In this document: piece by piece, positions 36,035 to 48,190 of the stretch
Layout of the letters: every line of letters starts with the position of its first letter
How positions within the stretch are numbered: position 1 is the first letter of the stretch
Source: Doryteuthis pealeii
Taxonomy: Eukaryota; Mollusca; Cephalopoda; Myopsida; Loliginidae
Direction of reading: 5' to 3'
NCBI GenBank assembly: GCA_023376005.1
Contig: CM042139.1
Coordinates: forward strand, 135,701,715 to 135,765,714
DNA: 64,000 nt
The notes under the pieces: model-generated
Databases searched by the model: none
Seen by the model: the letters and a program-made list of their open reading frames with translations, nothing else
Told to the model about the DNA's origin: nothing
Program-made: the position numbers and the translations under genes

Positions 36035-36236
36035 TTTTTTTCGGAACAGCTTTAGCTAGTAGTCATTCACTGGAGTCTAATGTCCAACTCCTCCAGTTTT
36101 TTTTAAACATTAGTGGATCAATCGAACAACTACAATTGGTGCCACCTATGCTCACATGTTCCACATTCTTCTTCTTCTTCTTCTTCTTCTTCTTCTTCTT
36201 CTTCTTCTTCTTCTTCTTCTTCTTCTTCTCTTCTTC

Positions 36237-36271
<35 letters not shown>

Positions 36272-36299
36272 GGTAGTAGTAGTAGTAGTAGTAGTAGTA
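36035..36299 (-). mobile_element. LINE-R fragment (reverse) beside compound trinucleotide array
   Basis: The reverse complement of 36,060-36,160 gives LWNM, then VAPIVVV and TGGVGH in the frame of the conserved KLWNM...IPIVVG block. The 3' side ends near 36,035. Its 5' side abuts (TTC)n(ATT)n(AGT)n at 36,166-36,299, so the copy begins within a trinucleotide array. Confidence 0.6.
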
Positions 36300-36429
36300 A
36301 GTTGTTGTGTTGGTTGCATTCTACCCTTGGATTATTTTAGGCCGAAGTGGTTTTTGTTTTATTTGATATTGTTAGGTATTCGATTGTTTTTAAAACTCAT
36401 TTTAAACACATTTTAAACATCCAATTTTA

Positions 36430-36715
36430 ATTCAACCCATAGATGGGACCCTACGAGGTACTGTCACTTCGGGTCAGAATGGATTTGGCAGGAATAACAA
36501 TGAAAAAGTACTTCATACTCCGCTGATGATCAGAATTCGAGCGTCAGCACTAGATGCAGTTTAACATTATATCCCCGACACTAAGACTCGCGGCGACCAA
36601 TTTCAAGTACATCTACAATAAAAAGAGTAATGGATTTCTCATATAGAGATTTCTCATATTGGGACAATCATATAGATGCTAGAGCTTGACGTGACCAGCC
36701 AATTGATTGGAGGGT
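36430..36715 (-). repeat. Element C, second copy
   Basis: CCATAGATGGGACCCTA, GGGTCAGAATGG, AGATGCAGTTTAAC, ATAGATGCTAGAGCTTGACG and TGACCAGCC are collinear with 29,088-29,372. Confidence 0.6.
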
Positions 36716-37627
36716 TCTCTGCGTGCGACCGACCGTCTAGCCTAAGTAAGAGGCAAAGTGGAGTATCGCTCAGTCACCGGGACTCCATTAGGAGTCACCA
36801 TCCACGTCCAAACAGGTGTCCACATTCATGTGGGTATCTTACCTTTCCGCAGATATTCAGTCGGCGTTTTCTACAGCCCCAGCCAACAAAGTGGTTTATT
36901 GTTGTTTTGGTCAATAATGGCACTAAATTAAATATTTATATTAGCGAACCATTTCAAGTGCCAAAGATATCAAGACTTTTTAGTTATCGAATTGTCATTG
37001 TATATTCATTACTAAATATTTTATGAAAAAAAACTCTTTGAACTTGTAACTTTCATGATTAAAAAGGTAACATTTAATGTTTTATTATGATATAATCAAA
37101 TAAGGATTTCATTTGCCGGTTTTTATTACCAATCATTTGACTCCTATGAATTTTTATATAATTTTAGCCTAAGATATCAATACTATAATGTCTTGCTGCC
37201 TAACCCAGTGTGATAAGAGAGTGAATAACGGTAGAGAATAACAAGTATTTATTCTTGCTCTGTGTTTCTACAAGGGAAAAGTATTTAGAAACTGTGCTTA
37301 TGCTAAAATATGTCATCCTCTTAGAGATAACGGTAAAATTCAGGGTGCCCATACAATCTATTTACAATTTAAAATAATGTTTATAAATGCAGTTGTTGAT
37401 ATCTCTTCATTAGATTTGTTGTATTTACTCAGGTGTTATCAAAGGTATTTTAATCACATTGCATTTGTTTATTCAAGCTGCCATGTTCCTGAAATAATTT
37501 GGTGTTAAATGAACCCTCTTAGGAATGGCTACTCCTCAATGGTGATGCTTTGCTACAGCGAACATGGCAAGAAACCGAGTACCGTCTTAATATGTCTTGT
37601 GCAACTAACGGTGTATTAATTGGGTAA
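36716..37627. other. Nothing recognised
   Basis: A 116-codon plus-strand frame (36,676-37,026) overlaps element C and shows no domain. Confidence 0.4.
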
Positions 37628-37787
37628 ATAAACTTCAATATTTTTTCCACTTTTTGTAATAATTTCCACATTTGTCTCTTCATTTGTAATAATCTTTCAA
37701 TTTCTTTAGAAATTGAAAAATTATTACAAATGAAGAGACAAATATGTGGAAATTATTACAAAATGAGGAAAAAATATTGAAGTTTAT
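37628..37787. repeat. 160-bp near-perfect palindrome (A)
   Basis: Left arm 37,628-37,707 and right arm 37,710-37,787 are inverted copies, from ATAAACTTCAATATTTTTTC to its complement, around a TT centre. Only a few mismatches are seen (for example CCAC versus CCTCA). A transcript would fold into a ~78-bp hairpin. Confidence 0.9.
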
Positions 37788-37955
37788 ACTTTATAGACAC
37801 TCTGTATGTTTCTTATGTAAAGTAGTGAAAATATATGATGCAATAACATTTTCTGAGCAATATATGAATCCGTATGAAAACTTTCTTATATCATAGACAC
37901 ATCCGTAGGAAAACTTTCTTATACCATAGACACATCCGTATGAAAACTTAATTGA
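37788..37955 (+). repeat. Repeat H, copy 1, with 33-bp tandem units
   Basis: ACACTCTGTATGTTTCTTAT, AAAGTAGTGAAAAT, TGATGCAATAACATTTTC, then three units around CATAGACACATCCGTATG with a 33-bp period. Copy 2 lies at 39,962-40,103. Confidence 0.8.
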
Positions 37956-39179
37956 CTAAACTACAATTGGTGTTTGATTATTTACAGAGAAGCTAAAAAG
38001 AATTGCGATATAGAGTTTTACCATATTGCTGCATAGCCTCTTTGTTATTAACATTATTTTATTATCTTCATACTTGGGTCTATCTATTCTATCTCTGCTA
38101 TCAGAGTCGGGGTTCTCTCGTCTTCCGGGTCGCCTTTGTGTTGGTCTGGATGTTTCTTGGGTTGCTGAATTTCTGTGTATATATTTTTGTTTTTATAAAC
38201 GAATACGAACGCTAATTTTAATCTTGCCGTCTCTTACGAATTGCCTTGACTGCCCCTCTCTGTCCCTGTATGTCTGTCTGTCTGTCTAACTGTCTGATGT
38301 CTGTCGGTCTCCCCCTCTGTCTCTGTCTCTGTCTCTCTCTGCATCGGTTTTTATAAACGTAAGCTTTTGCTGATCAACACTGGTTAGTCTATGTTTCATA
38401 GGAGAACATGGCTTTTTACTTCGCCAAGATTACTCATCTTGACGTTTTGAGTCTGAGACATTTTCTTTTATTAGATCTATTGACATTCGAAATACCTAAT
38501 CTAGACAGATTTATTAATAGATATGGTGCTAATGTGTCTCGTTACAAGACTTCAATGATAATATTATAGAAATTAGTGTCATCATCAGTTGAGTGAACCA
38601 TTGCCTTAGTGTATTTGTGTCTATTGTAGATTACATTGAAACATTCAAATCTTTGTTTTCGAGGATGGACACATAATATTGAGAAATGTATGATCGAAAG
38701 GAGACCCCATTGCGATGCTGTTAGTCTGTATGTGAATATTACTGAGATAATTGTTGAAAGGATTTTTGTTGTGCATGTTACAAGTTTTAGGATTGTATGT
38801 TTTATATTTCAAAGTGAAAAGGAAGTGTGTTTTTTTTTATATTCCGGAAATATGAATGCCAATATATTATTTGATTTTTTGAATGCTAAGATATTATTTG
38901 TTTTTTGTGTGTAAATATGTTAGATATTTATTGGTAATTTTTACACTATTTATGTATTCGATATATGGTAGTATAATCTCAATGTTTTGGTCAACTGATA
39001 AACAGGAATTTGGAAATAATGACACTGATTTATGTATTTTGACATTTCCGTATAAATATCCTGCTTTGTAAATTTATTTAAAAAAAATTATTTCCGCATT
39101 ATTAAAAGTAATCATTTTGTTTACATATTTTGAAGAAGGTTACTTGTGTTTTTCCAAGAGTTTTGAAATTTAGACTTGT
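37956..39179. other. Nothing recognised
   Basis: A (TCTG/TCTC)n low-complexity tract lies at about 38,270-38,340. Open frames at 38,003-38,289 and 38,636-39,071 lack identifiable domains. Confidence 0.4.
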
Positions 39180-39550
39180 CATCCAGTATGAAGGTTTTAC
39201 TTGTTATGGTATCTATTTCACCATTATCAGGCCGTGGTAATAGCATGGATTCCTATAACTATCTGGCTACTCGACCCAATCGGTCATCACTTCTGACTGG
39301 TCCTCCTTGCAGCATTCAGTATCAGCACAGAGCTGATCAATGTAGATTTTTGCTGGTGTGTGCATGTATAGGCGTCCACACGAGAAAACTTAGATCGTCC
39401 TTACTTCTTCAGCATTTTCCAGCATTTCATGTTCGTCTTATATTGATGGGAGAAAAAGCTATATGTGAAAAATACAAGATATTCATGCTGTTTCGAATAC
39501 ATCCTGGAGCAGTACCCTCCAAAACAGCAGATATAAGGCCACTTACATCC
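39180..39550 (-). mobile_element. LINE-P 3' fragment (reverse)
   Basis: The reverse complement reads KTNMKCWKMLKK, then VDAYTCTHQQK, STLISSVLIL and, in shifted frame, a remnant of the GWxxRVxGIxA end (GIHAITT). Collinear with the copies at 8.6, 47.2 and 49.5 kb. Confidence 0.65.
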
Positions 39551-39732
39551 CATCTTACAAAAAAAAATGAGTAAGATGAGGAAACATTTTTGAAACTGTT
39601 GTAAGGAGGAACTTATAAACGAGGGTTTACTATCAACTCCCACTCATGCACACACCTATGACGGTCGTCCTGCAAACATTTAACGACTTACGAAAAGCGA
39701 TTGGAATGAATGGTGTGTGTGTTTGTAAGTGT

Positions 39733-39760
39733 GTTTGAGAGAGAGAGAGAGAGAGAGAGG

Positions 39761-39801
<41 letters not shown>

Positions 39802-39812
39802 AGAGAGAGATC
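39733..39812. repeat. (GA)n microsatellite
   Basis: About 80 bp of GA with GGGAGAGAAG and GGGG interruptions. Confidence 0.95.
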
Positions 39813-39961
39813 CAAACTGATATCATCCAGTCATGTAATATTACCACGAAATTAGTCATTTATCAGTTGTGCCTTAGCATACTCGCTAGGGAACCTAAAA
39901 ACTTTTTACAGCATAATTATTCTTCTCAGAATGATCCCAAGATTAGCATCAATTTCTAAAG

Positions 39962-40103
39962 AGACTTTATATACACTCTGTATGTTTCTTATCTAAAGTA
40001 GTGAAAATGTATGATGCAATAACATTTTCTGAGCAATATATCATAGACACATCCGTATGAAAACTTTCTTACATCATAGACACATCCGTATGAAAACTTT
40101 CCC
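39962..40103 (+). repeat. Repeat H, copy 2
   Basis: Same order of blocks as 37,788-37,955, with two CATAGACACATCCGTATG units. Confidence 0.8.
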
Positions 40104-40339
40104 AAGATTAGCTTCATCCTCGTGTACTCTTTAATCTCATTCTATCTCTGATATATCCTCTTCAACAATGTTTGCTTTGAAAGTAGCCCAAGGCGTAGGG
40201 ATTCGGCTATTGTTCTAACAGGGCTAGACTGATAGATATCTCGAGTGTGATATATTACAAACTGCAAACTGTGCGAACAGTGAAGAATGTCCATTCGATA
40301 TATTTAATATTATTCCTATTATTAGTATTAATACTATTG

Positions 40340-40397
<58 letters not shown>

Positions 40398-41153
40398 ATA
40401 GACACATAGGTACATAGATATATAGATGTATAGATTTAAGTTTGAGGGAGGAAAGTAGAGGATAATTAAATTGGATACAATCACACGGATGAGTATTTGG
40501 GTAAGAAGCAAAATTATATCTTTATGCGGACCAAACAATCAAAATGAGGTCATGTGTGCTGTTATAATCATTGAGGTGGTAAAACATCATTTTTGTTCCG
40601 ACCGATTATCGTCTTTTTTTTATCAGGGTTCCGTCCATGTCAAATGTAATTGAATAAGTAGATGCTTGTTTTTTTCTTATCTCTTCTTTTTTGGATTGAT
40701 TCCTCGCTTTCTATTCGTTACGCCTTAAATTTGTTCTTCCATTTTGTTTCCTGTTGATGAAGCCTGTCAAAACGATGGACGATTTTATAGTTGAAACTGT
40801 GACGAAAATAACCGTTCACCCGATGCATAATAATTATTGCGAGTTCAGAAGCAATCTGAGAATTCATGTCAGCGATGGTTTACAGTGGATGGGTATTGCA
40901 TATATGCACTCTACATTAAAAACAACTATCAGTAATTTTAGATGAGCTGCAAGAATGCCATTCTCCAATATGTATCTGATAAAGATTATAATTTGAATTT
41001 TAAGGATTTTCAGATATTAGATCACGTCCACACTTAAGACTAATTGTTGAATCTGGTGCTATTGCTATTGAAATTTTCACCTTATGACTTTTCTCGTGTA
41101 GACTTGACCCAAAAAGCTATAATATGCCTGTTTACATAGTTTATATACTATTG

Positions 41154-41155
<2 letters not shown>
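40104..41155. other. Spacer with (TA)n at 40,343-40,395
   Basis: Beyond the TA array, open frames at 40,471-40,653 and 40,754-40,945 show no recognisable domain. Confidence 0.4.
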
Positions 41156-41208
<53 letters not shown>

Positions 41209-41222
41209 TATATATATATATA
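41156..41222. repeat. (TA)n microsatellite
   Basis: About 65 bp with one GA interruption. Confidence 0.95.
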
Positions 41223-41246
41223 TTATTTATATTTTTTATATTTATA

Positions 41247-41731
41247 TTTGGGGCAAATATCGTGCCCCATGTAGAACATAATAATATACTTCACTCAATA
41301 AAGCTTCTAAAGCAAATTATCAAATCTCATTCCTCACGCCAGAGCATAGGCCTAATTTGCGACCTTCTCAACGTCCACTCTACTTTGTATATTAATAGTA
41401 GTAGTGACGTATTTACCCTTGACAAGCTAATTTCGCATGTATCGATTTCTGCGTATCGGTGGCCCAGTGGTAGAGTCTCTGATTCTGCGTGCTGAGTTCC
41501 CGGTTTCGATTTCTATCGGAGGGAAATCGTAAGTATACATTACTGATTATACTTGATGAAGTTGAAAAATCTGTACGATGTTCTACGTAGGGCGCGATAT
41601 TTGCCAAGTTCGCTTGTCATGATTATTTTCATTAATTATCGAATTTTATACGATATACGTATTGTAACTGCCTTCAAGCAAAAAATATAAATAATAATAT
41701 ACTTTACTCAACAATGCTTCTAAAGCAAATT

Positions 41732-41740
<9 letters not shown>
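41247..41740 (+). mobile_element. SINE-E, tRNA-headed element within an inverted repeat
   Basis: Start motif AATAATATACTTCACTCAA (41,280 on). The head has A-box TGGCCCAGTGGTAGAG (about 41,460) and a B-box-like GGTTTCGATTTC (about 41,503). The body continues CGGAGGGAAATCGTAAGTA, ACTTGATGAAGTTG, ACGATGTTCTACG and ends CTGCCTTCAAGCAAAAAATA (about 41,690). The start motif recurs at once (ACTTTACTCAACAATGC) before a TA array. Arms 41,247-41,280 and 41,577-41,610 are inverted copies (GGCAAATATCG / CGATATTTGCC; GTAGAACAT / ATGTTCTAC). A reverse copy lies at 60,745-61,195. Confidence 0.72.

Positions 41741-41785
<45 letters not shown>
41741..41785. repeat. (TA)n microsatellite
   Basis: About 45 bp following the repeated SINE-E start motif. 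Confidence 0.95.
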
Positions 41786-41787
<2 letters not shown>

Positions 41788-42599
41788 ATGTTTTATGTTT
41801 TATTTGATTATTTTCTTTCCCTTTTATTTGAATAATTGCGTTATGCATGGAATATGTTCAAAGTAAATTATACACAATTGATTATTCCAATATAAGGAGC
41901 ACTTCTAAAAATATCTTTTGGCATGCTACGATATCCCGTCCTGTATTTTTTCTAATGTCCTCTATGTCCTCAAATCACTCCTCACCCCTTCAATTTCAGT
42001 TTTGGTAGTTAGGTCTTCGGTCTGGTTTTTATTGTGGTTGTTGCGAGCGAACTATTCAATGATTCGATAAAATCCGCTGTCAAATTTATCCGGGATTGCC
42101 AATTTCTCGTATAGATCAAACTTCGAGGTTTAAATGGCAGTTAAGACATCAAGATATAATCAGATTATTATTTTTATGAATTGCACATCTTTGCGCATAA
42201 CTTTATTTACATTTTTAGAAAAAAAAAACATGATTCGGTCTCTATATTTTTGGAGTACATCTCTTGTACATAATTTATTTATATCATTATAGTACGCTTT
42301 GGAGTATTATTATTTTTTCTTCTGTTTTCTGTTTAATAGAAAAACTAACTGGTTTTTGTCACATAAAATCATAGAATTGTTATTCAGTTCGTTCACTGGC
42401 CTTTTATAGTCTCAGAACAAATTTGTCGAAGATTGGTTTGTTATCATAAAACTAAATCTATTTTGAGACTGATTCTAGGAATTCTATGAAGGATATTTGA
42501 TGTTTTCAATTTCAACAGTTGACCTGACAAATATTGATGCATAGAGTTAATTTATCTTTTTTCTTCGACACACGCAAACTCTCCCACACACGCACGCAC
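41786..42599. other. Nothing recognised
   Basis: AT-rich spacer; no family recognised. Confidence 0.4.
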
Positions 42600-44632
42600 A
42601 CACGCATATATATGATATATATATACACATGGCAATAGCATAATCTTTACAGATCATTGCCGTCCCTCACAATCCCACAACTCCACCACCAGAACCCTTC
42701 CTTGCATGAGCCCTCAAATGACTCATCAAACCTGCTGCAGATCTACAAAGTTTGACGCAAATATGATATTGAAAAGACTTCTTCCCCGTTGAATGAGATG
42801 ATTCAGATGAATCAGATGAGTCAGATGATAAAATTTGATGCTTATGCACCACCATATGTCTCTTAAGACCAGAAGCCGACTTACAGACCTTGCCATATAT
42901 AGCACAAGACACATTATTTACTCCTGGAATCTGCATGGATTGACCCAGGTGAGATTTCCTATGATTGACATAGCCAGCCCTCGAAAGCAAAACTCGACCA
43001 CATGTCAGACACTTCCAACCCTCCATGTTCTCTCCAATATGACAGGTGTAACCCTTTCGAAGTTGACGCTTTAGGTTTTCATGAACGATTCTTTCACTCT
43101 CATAACTGGTACAGCCATCATCCACATGAACTCTCCAGTCAGTTCTCTTTAGTGCCAGCTTTTCCCAGTTGTCAGGACTTCCGAGGAGTACAATAAAACA
43201 CTCAACACGCAGGACCTATAAACATTCAATTTTGTTTTATGGGTAATGCCGGTACTAGACCATAACCGTTTTTCGAGCGTTCCATAGGCCACAGATGCCT
43301 TCTGGATGCGCCGGTGAATCTCAGCATCCAAAGATCCATCACAAGTTAGTGTACTTCCTAAGTATGTAAAAGACTCAACTACATCCAGACAAGTACCATG
43401 AATGGCTATTGTTGGTTTGATATATGGTTCCCCCTTTACGGGGGTGAACATTACCTTTGTCTTTGTCAAGCTTATTTTTAATCCAAAAGCAGACACGAGG
43501 CAGCAAAAAGGTTCACAATATCTTGAACATCCTCCTCAGTGTGAGCCAGAAAGTCAACATCATCGGCGTAAAGGAACTCTCTGATAAGTGCATAGGATGT
43601 CTTAGACTTGAAGTTAAATCTTCTCAAGTCAAAAACTCTTCCTGTGGTTCTAAATTCAAGAGGCGCCTTTCTCACAATGTTGGAATGCATGAGATAATAT
43701 TACAGAAAAGAATATTGAGAATAGTGTTGGGGCCAAGACATCTCCCTGCTTAACCCCGTTATCTATTGGTATTTCATCCGACAATCTACCACTCATGACA
43801 ATTTTAGCTTTCATACCATTGTGCAACCGCTTGTGTACACTCACAAATACCGGTGGGCACCCAACTTTACCCAACACTGTCCAAAGTGCATCCCTGTTGA
43901 CTGTATCAAAAGCTTTCGTCAAATCAACAAAAACCTGATACAGGGGGACCCGTTGCTCTATACACTTCTCTTGTACTTGCCTAGCCGAAAATATCATGTC
44001 GTTTGTTCCTCTGCCAGACCTAAAACCACTTTGTGATTCAGGAATGACTACTGGGCAAATGTAAACAAGCAATCGATTCAACAAGATTCTTGAGAGAACC
44101 TTGCTAACAGCACTCAGAAGTGTGATTCCATGGTAGTTATCGCAACTACCTTTATCTCCCTTGCCCTTATATACACACACCAAAGCACCATCAATCCATT
44201 CATTTGGTAGAGGAGAACCTTTCCAGCATTGAGTTAAGAGATCAAACAGAGCAGGATTGACATTAAAACTTTTAACCTTCAACAGTTCCACTGGAAGCCC
44301 ATCCAAACCCGGCGCCCTACCAGAATTAATTTGATTGATAGCCATTTCAAATTCTGTAAAAATTGGTAAATGGTCCATCTCATATTTGGTCTCCTGTTGA
44401 GGAAGACTCTGCAGAACTTCAGCACTGACTACTGAAGGGTTATTAAATAAATCCGTGAAGTGTTGTTGCCATCGTTGAAGGATTTTTTCGGGTTCCTTAA
44501 TCAACGTGATGCTGTCCTTTGACCTTAGAGGAGCAATGGAAGAAGTTAATGTACCGAAAACTGTACGCATGAGGCTATAGAACAGTTTTAGGTCCTTTTT
44601 ATTAAAGGCCTTCTGAATTTCAGAGGAAATTT
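42600..44632 (-). mobile_element. LINE-K, 5'-truncated, internally deleted copy
   Basis: The minus strand is open from about 44,632 (EIQKAFNKKDLKLFYSLMR) but lacks the endonuclease. RT frame 44,570-43,656 has SGRAPGLDGLPVELL, IPESQSGFRSGRGTNDMIFS, motif A VFVDLTKAFDTV and motif B NGVKQGDVLAPTLFS. After a frameshift, motif C FLYADDVDF lies at 43,559-43,570. After another shift comes FGLKISLTKTKVM, FTYLGSTLT and SVLLYSSE (to 43,149). This joins directly to DNWEKLALKRTDWRVHV and a 152-codon zinc-finger end (43,125-42,667). Finger 1 is C2H2 (C39, C42, H55, H59); fingers 2 and 3 each lack a canonical Cys. It ends in short TGTATATA repeats near 42,600. LINE clade not assigned. Confidence 0.88.
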
Positions 44633-44797
44633 ATATGATATATATATACACATACTGACATATATACATACACATATACACATACGTATACGCACACTAT
44701 ATATATATACATATATATATTATATATATTATATATATATATATATATAATATATATATATATACCCGTATATACAAATATATATATATATACACAG

Positions 44798-44833
<36 letters not shown>

Positions 44834-44837
44834 TATA

Positions 44838-44886
<49 letters not shown>
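44633..44886. repeat. Complex (TA)n/(TACA)n microsatellite
   Basis: TA tracts with CACATAC, ATTATA and CAGACA interruptions, about 250 bp, at the truncated 5' end of LINE-K. Confidence 0.95.
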
Positions 44887-45854
<968 letters not shown>

Positions 45855-45905
45855 AAATCCCGGAAGTTACGTGACGTACAAGAGGTCTGTTACTTCCGGT
45901 TTTGC
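45855..45905 (+). promoter_or_regulatory. Candidate ETS-CRE-ETS cluster
   Basis: CCGGAAGT (45,860-45,867), TGACGTAC (45,872-45,879) and inverted ACTTCCGG (45,892-45,899) lie within 40 bp. ETS/CRE pairs are typical of TATA-less metazoan promoters. The pair is near-palindromic, so direction is not determined. Confidence 0.3.
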
Positions 45906-46037
45906 GATGTACAGAGAATCGACTTTGCAAAACAATGTGTGATCAATAAGCAAATTGACGACACAGAGGAAATTAAGTCCTTGCTGATGACGGACGAGAG
46001 TTTTATGCTTGTGGGGGAATTCGGCGTAAACAACTGA

Positions 46038-46208
46038 ATGCTGCTGCTGCTTCTGCTGCTGCTCCTGAAATGTTTAGAGAAAAGATATTCGTGTCTTTTG
46101 GATAGAAAGACTTTGTGTCGCCAGGCAATAATTTGGTTTTGCTTCGTCAGTAATTTCGCCAGTAATTGCTCAACAGCGTCTGTATCTTACTCAACCATAT
46201 CCAACTAG
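46038..46208 (+). CDS. Possible small ORF with Leu-rich N-terminus
   Basis: An ATG-initiated frame of 56 codons about 140 bp downstream of the ETS-CRE cluster. Residues 2-10 are all leucine from CTG/CTT/CTC codons, then KCLEKRYSC and three further cysteines, ending TISN. The start could pass for a signal peptide, but a CTG microsatellite would give the same result. The -3 base is T, a weak initiation context, and the ATG overlaps the TGA of an upstream frame. Not recognised as any family; could be chance. Confidence 0.18.
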   Translation: MLLLLLLLLLKCLEKRYSCLLDRKTLCRQAIIWFCFVSNFASNCSTASVSYSTISN

Positions 46209-46482
46209 AGAATTAACTGACCTCTTCATAATGTACCAGGGTGAGTTAAATATGTTGCAATATTTTGGTAATGAGATGCAATTCAGCAGGTCTGAATGCT
46301 TTTGACAAATCAAACTGGACTGTTACCGGATTTACTTGACTTGGCGCATGGCTTCACAATCCACAGTTTTGTGCCAACGTGACCTTACATGACTATCAAG
46401 GTCCGGTCAAACTGAGCGAACTTTCTCGATCTACCTGGTTCCTGTAATGTAATCAACTGTACCATCAATTTTGGTTGGGTCT
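46209..46482. other. Nothing recognised
   Basis: Contains CCAGGGTGAGTT at about 46,228, a donor-like string with no matching exon. Confidence 0.35.
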
Positions 46483-46484
46483 GT

Positions 46485-46712
46485 TTTCTATGTTCAACGG
46501 CATATCAACCTTCATGGATTATTTGATACCAATACTCTCCTTGTAGAAGAATATTAGTGGTTCTATTTAATCCATAGTTATGGGTTGAGCGTGTTAATAC
46601 ACTCTTTCAAGGGTATTAATCCAAAAGTGAAGATAATAGCTAGACTGGAGTAGGAAATTTGCTAACTACGACGTCGCAAACAAGCAGATTTAGCACTAAA
46701 CAACACGGACTT
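46485..46712 (-). mobile_element. SINE-B (reverse)
   Basis: Plus-strand blocks AACGGCATATCAACC, ATGGATTATTTGATACC, CTCTCCTTGTAGAAGAATA, TAATCCATAGTTATGGG, TTTCAAGGGTATTAATCC and ACGACGTCGCAAACAAGC match SINE-B; the B-box region is degraded. Confidence 0.68.
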
Positions 46713-47149
46713 TACTCAGAATCACCTTCATCACAACACATTTTGGTTGTTTCTACAGAGTTAAGGCTCACTTTCCGAATTAGTCTATGTTGCATGTTCA
46801 TCTGAGTGGCTTCCAACTCACACACGGAGTGTAGCAATGCATTATGTATCAGCGCACCAAATATCACGATGCTACCAAACACACCGAAAACCTCCCAGTT
46901 CTTGAATTGCATAGGCTACGTGATATACGTGTCTCAACCAAGTCTTTTACACTAACCATCTGATTTTCTGATCAGAAGGCTTTCTTTTTCCTTTATGCTA
47001 AAAAATCTAATAATCATTCAAAGTGGAAATACATGGATTTTGGAACTCATAAGAAAGTAAATATTATTTCCAAACTATTCATAGTGGAAAAGTGTTGATT
47101 TTTGGGATTATTAAAAACGCGTTGGACACTCCTAGAGAAGGACAGCCGG
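46713..47149. other. Nothing recognised
   Basis: A 66-codon minus-strand frame (46,712-46,912) has no recognisable domain. Confidence 0.4.
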
Positions 47150-47345
47150 ATTCATAAGTGACGTGTACCTGTGGACACCTACACATGAACATACATCAAT
47201 CAGCTCCGTGTTAATACTGGGTGCCATGCAGAGGAGCTGCCAGGAAAGATGACAGATAGAATGAACGATGGCCAATAGGGACGAGTGGCGAGTGAGAGTC
47301 ATGGGAATTCATGCTGTTAGCAAGACAAGATGATGATGATGATAT
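47150..47345 (+). mobile_element. LINE-P 3' end with GAT tail
   Basis: Plus-strand frames read SDVYLWTPTHEHTSI, then (shifted) DQLRVNTGCHAEELPGKM, DEWRVRVMGIHAVSKTR, followed by (GAT)n at about 47,330-47,345, the likely 3' tail of the family. Confidence 0.75.
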
Positions 47346-47414
47346 TCTGTTAACGGGCATTAATGAACTAAGTAAAAAAATAGAAGTACGAGTATGTTTA
47401 CATCATTTTATTGT

Positions 47415-47880
47415 TTCAGAATGTATTTATTTTTCCTCATAATCGCCCATTCGATCGTTGCCTCTTTGTTGGTGCTGTAGCAGTATTCGTATGCCCATGT
47501 CATACCAGCTCACTACCATGCTGTTGAGGAGGCGTTGGGATTCGTTGTCGTTGCAAACTCCCTGCACTCCTTGCTGACGTTTTTGACAACGACTTTCCAT
47601 ACACTTACGTTACTTGGCAATGAATTTCATTTGGCTTAAATTATTTTGCGTTCTAAAACCGAATAACTGCGTGAACTTCACACTTGGCAATAGCGTCAAT
47701 CGGGAGCTCTCAGAGAAATAACCACCAAGCCAAGATTGAGCGTGGCATCGAGGCGCGGATAGGGGCAGGCGCATGCGCAACAAGCACAACAGTATTGCCA
47801 GTAGCTGCACGAACAGCTTACCTGCGTCTTCGGCGATTTGGGGACTTCACTTTTGGCATTACCTTCGTAGAAAGGAGTTA
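47415..47880. other. GC-rich island with gene-like signals
   Basis: GC-richer than flanks and free of recognised repeats. It holds a perfect NRF1-type palindrome GCGCATGCGC (47,769-47,778). On the minus strand an ATG (47,857-47,859, A/G-rich context) opens 12 codons, MPKVKSPNRRRR, ending at a strong donor CGCAG|GTAAGC (47,822/47,821). An acceptor-like TTCGGTTTTAG lies at 47,654-47,664. Near 47,420-47,450 the minus strand has two polyadenylation-like motifs (AAATAAAT, CAATAAAA). Splicing the two segments gives only 26 codons, so a real gene is unproven. Confidence 0.25.
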
Positions 47881-47974
47881 ATTCATGAGACTCCTATGAA
47901 AGCAAATATTATTTCAAATGACATTAACAGAATATGTTTAGTATACTCAATTCATAGTGGAATTTTTCAACGCC

Positions 47975-48190
47975 CGTATCACGAGGTTATCGTCGTGAGA
48001 GGTAGAATCGGCTTGCCAATTTCAAATCCTAAATAAGATTGTTCACTAAGCCCAATACCTTTGGGGAAGGTATGAATCTAACTATTCTCTGCAGTCATGT
48101 GTAAATAGTTGGGAAAACTGGGATCTTTAATCTTGGTATGACAACCGGTCTACGAGAAGGAAAACTTTGAATTCAAGCCAGTTGTAGAAC
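47975..48190 (+). mobile_element. SINE-A copy
   Basis: Head remnant with GAGGTTATCGTCGTGAG and ATTTCAAATCC. Body TACCTTTGGGGAAGGTATG, GTATGACAACCGGTCT and AACTTTGAATTCAAG. Confidence 0.75.

Noticed and set aside
38003..38289. Hydrophobic open frame suggesting a membrane protein
   Set aside because: No conserved motif, no start context, and it runs into TCTG low-complexity sequence.
42888..43074. Plus-strand open frames across LINE-K
   Set aside because: Shadows of the minus-strand zinc-finger and RT reading frames.
47415..47600. Minus-strand SMxxSWYxxG string resembling the start of the SMN YG box
   Set aside because: The tyrosine/glycine pattern that defines the box does not follow in the same frame, and the upstream sequence has no SMN feature. 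A frame change would be needed; treated as chance.
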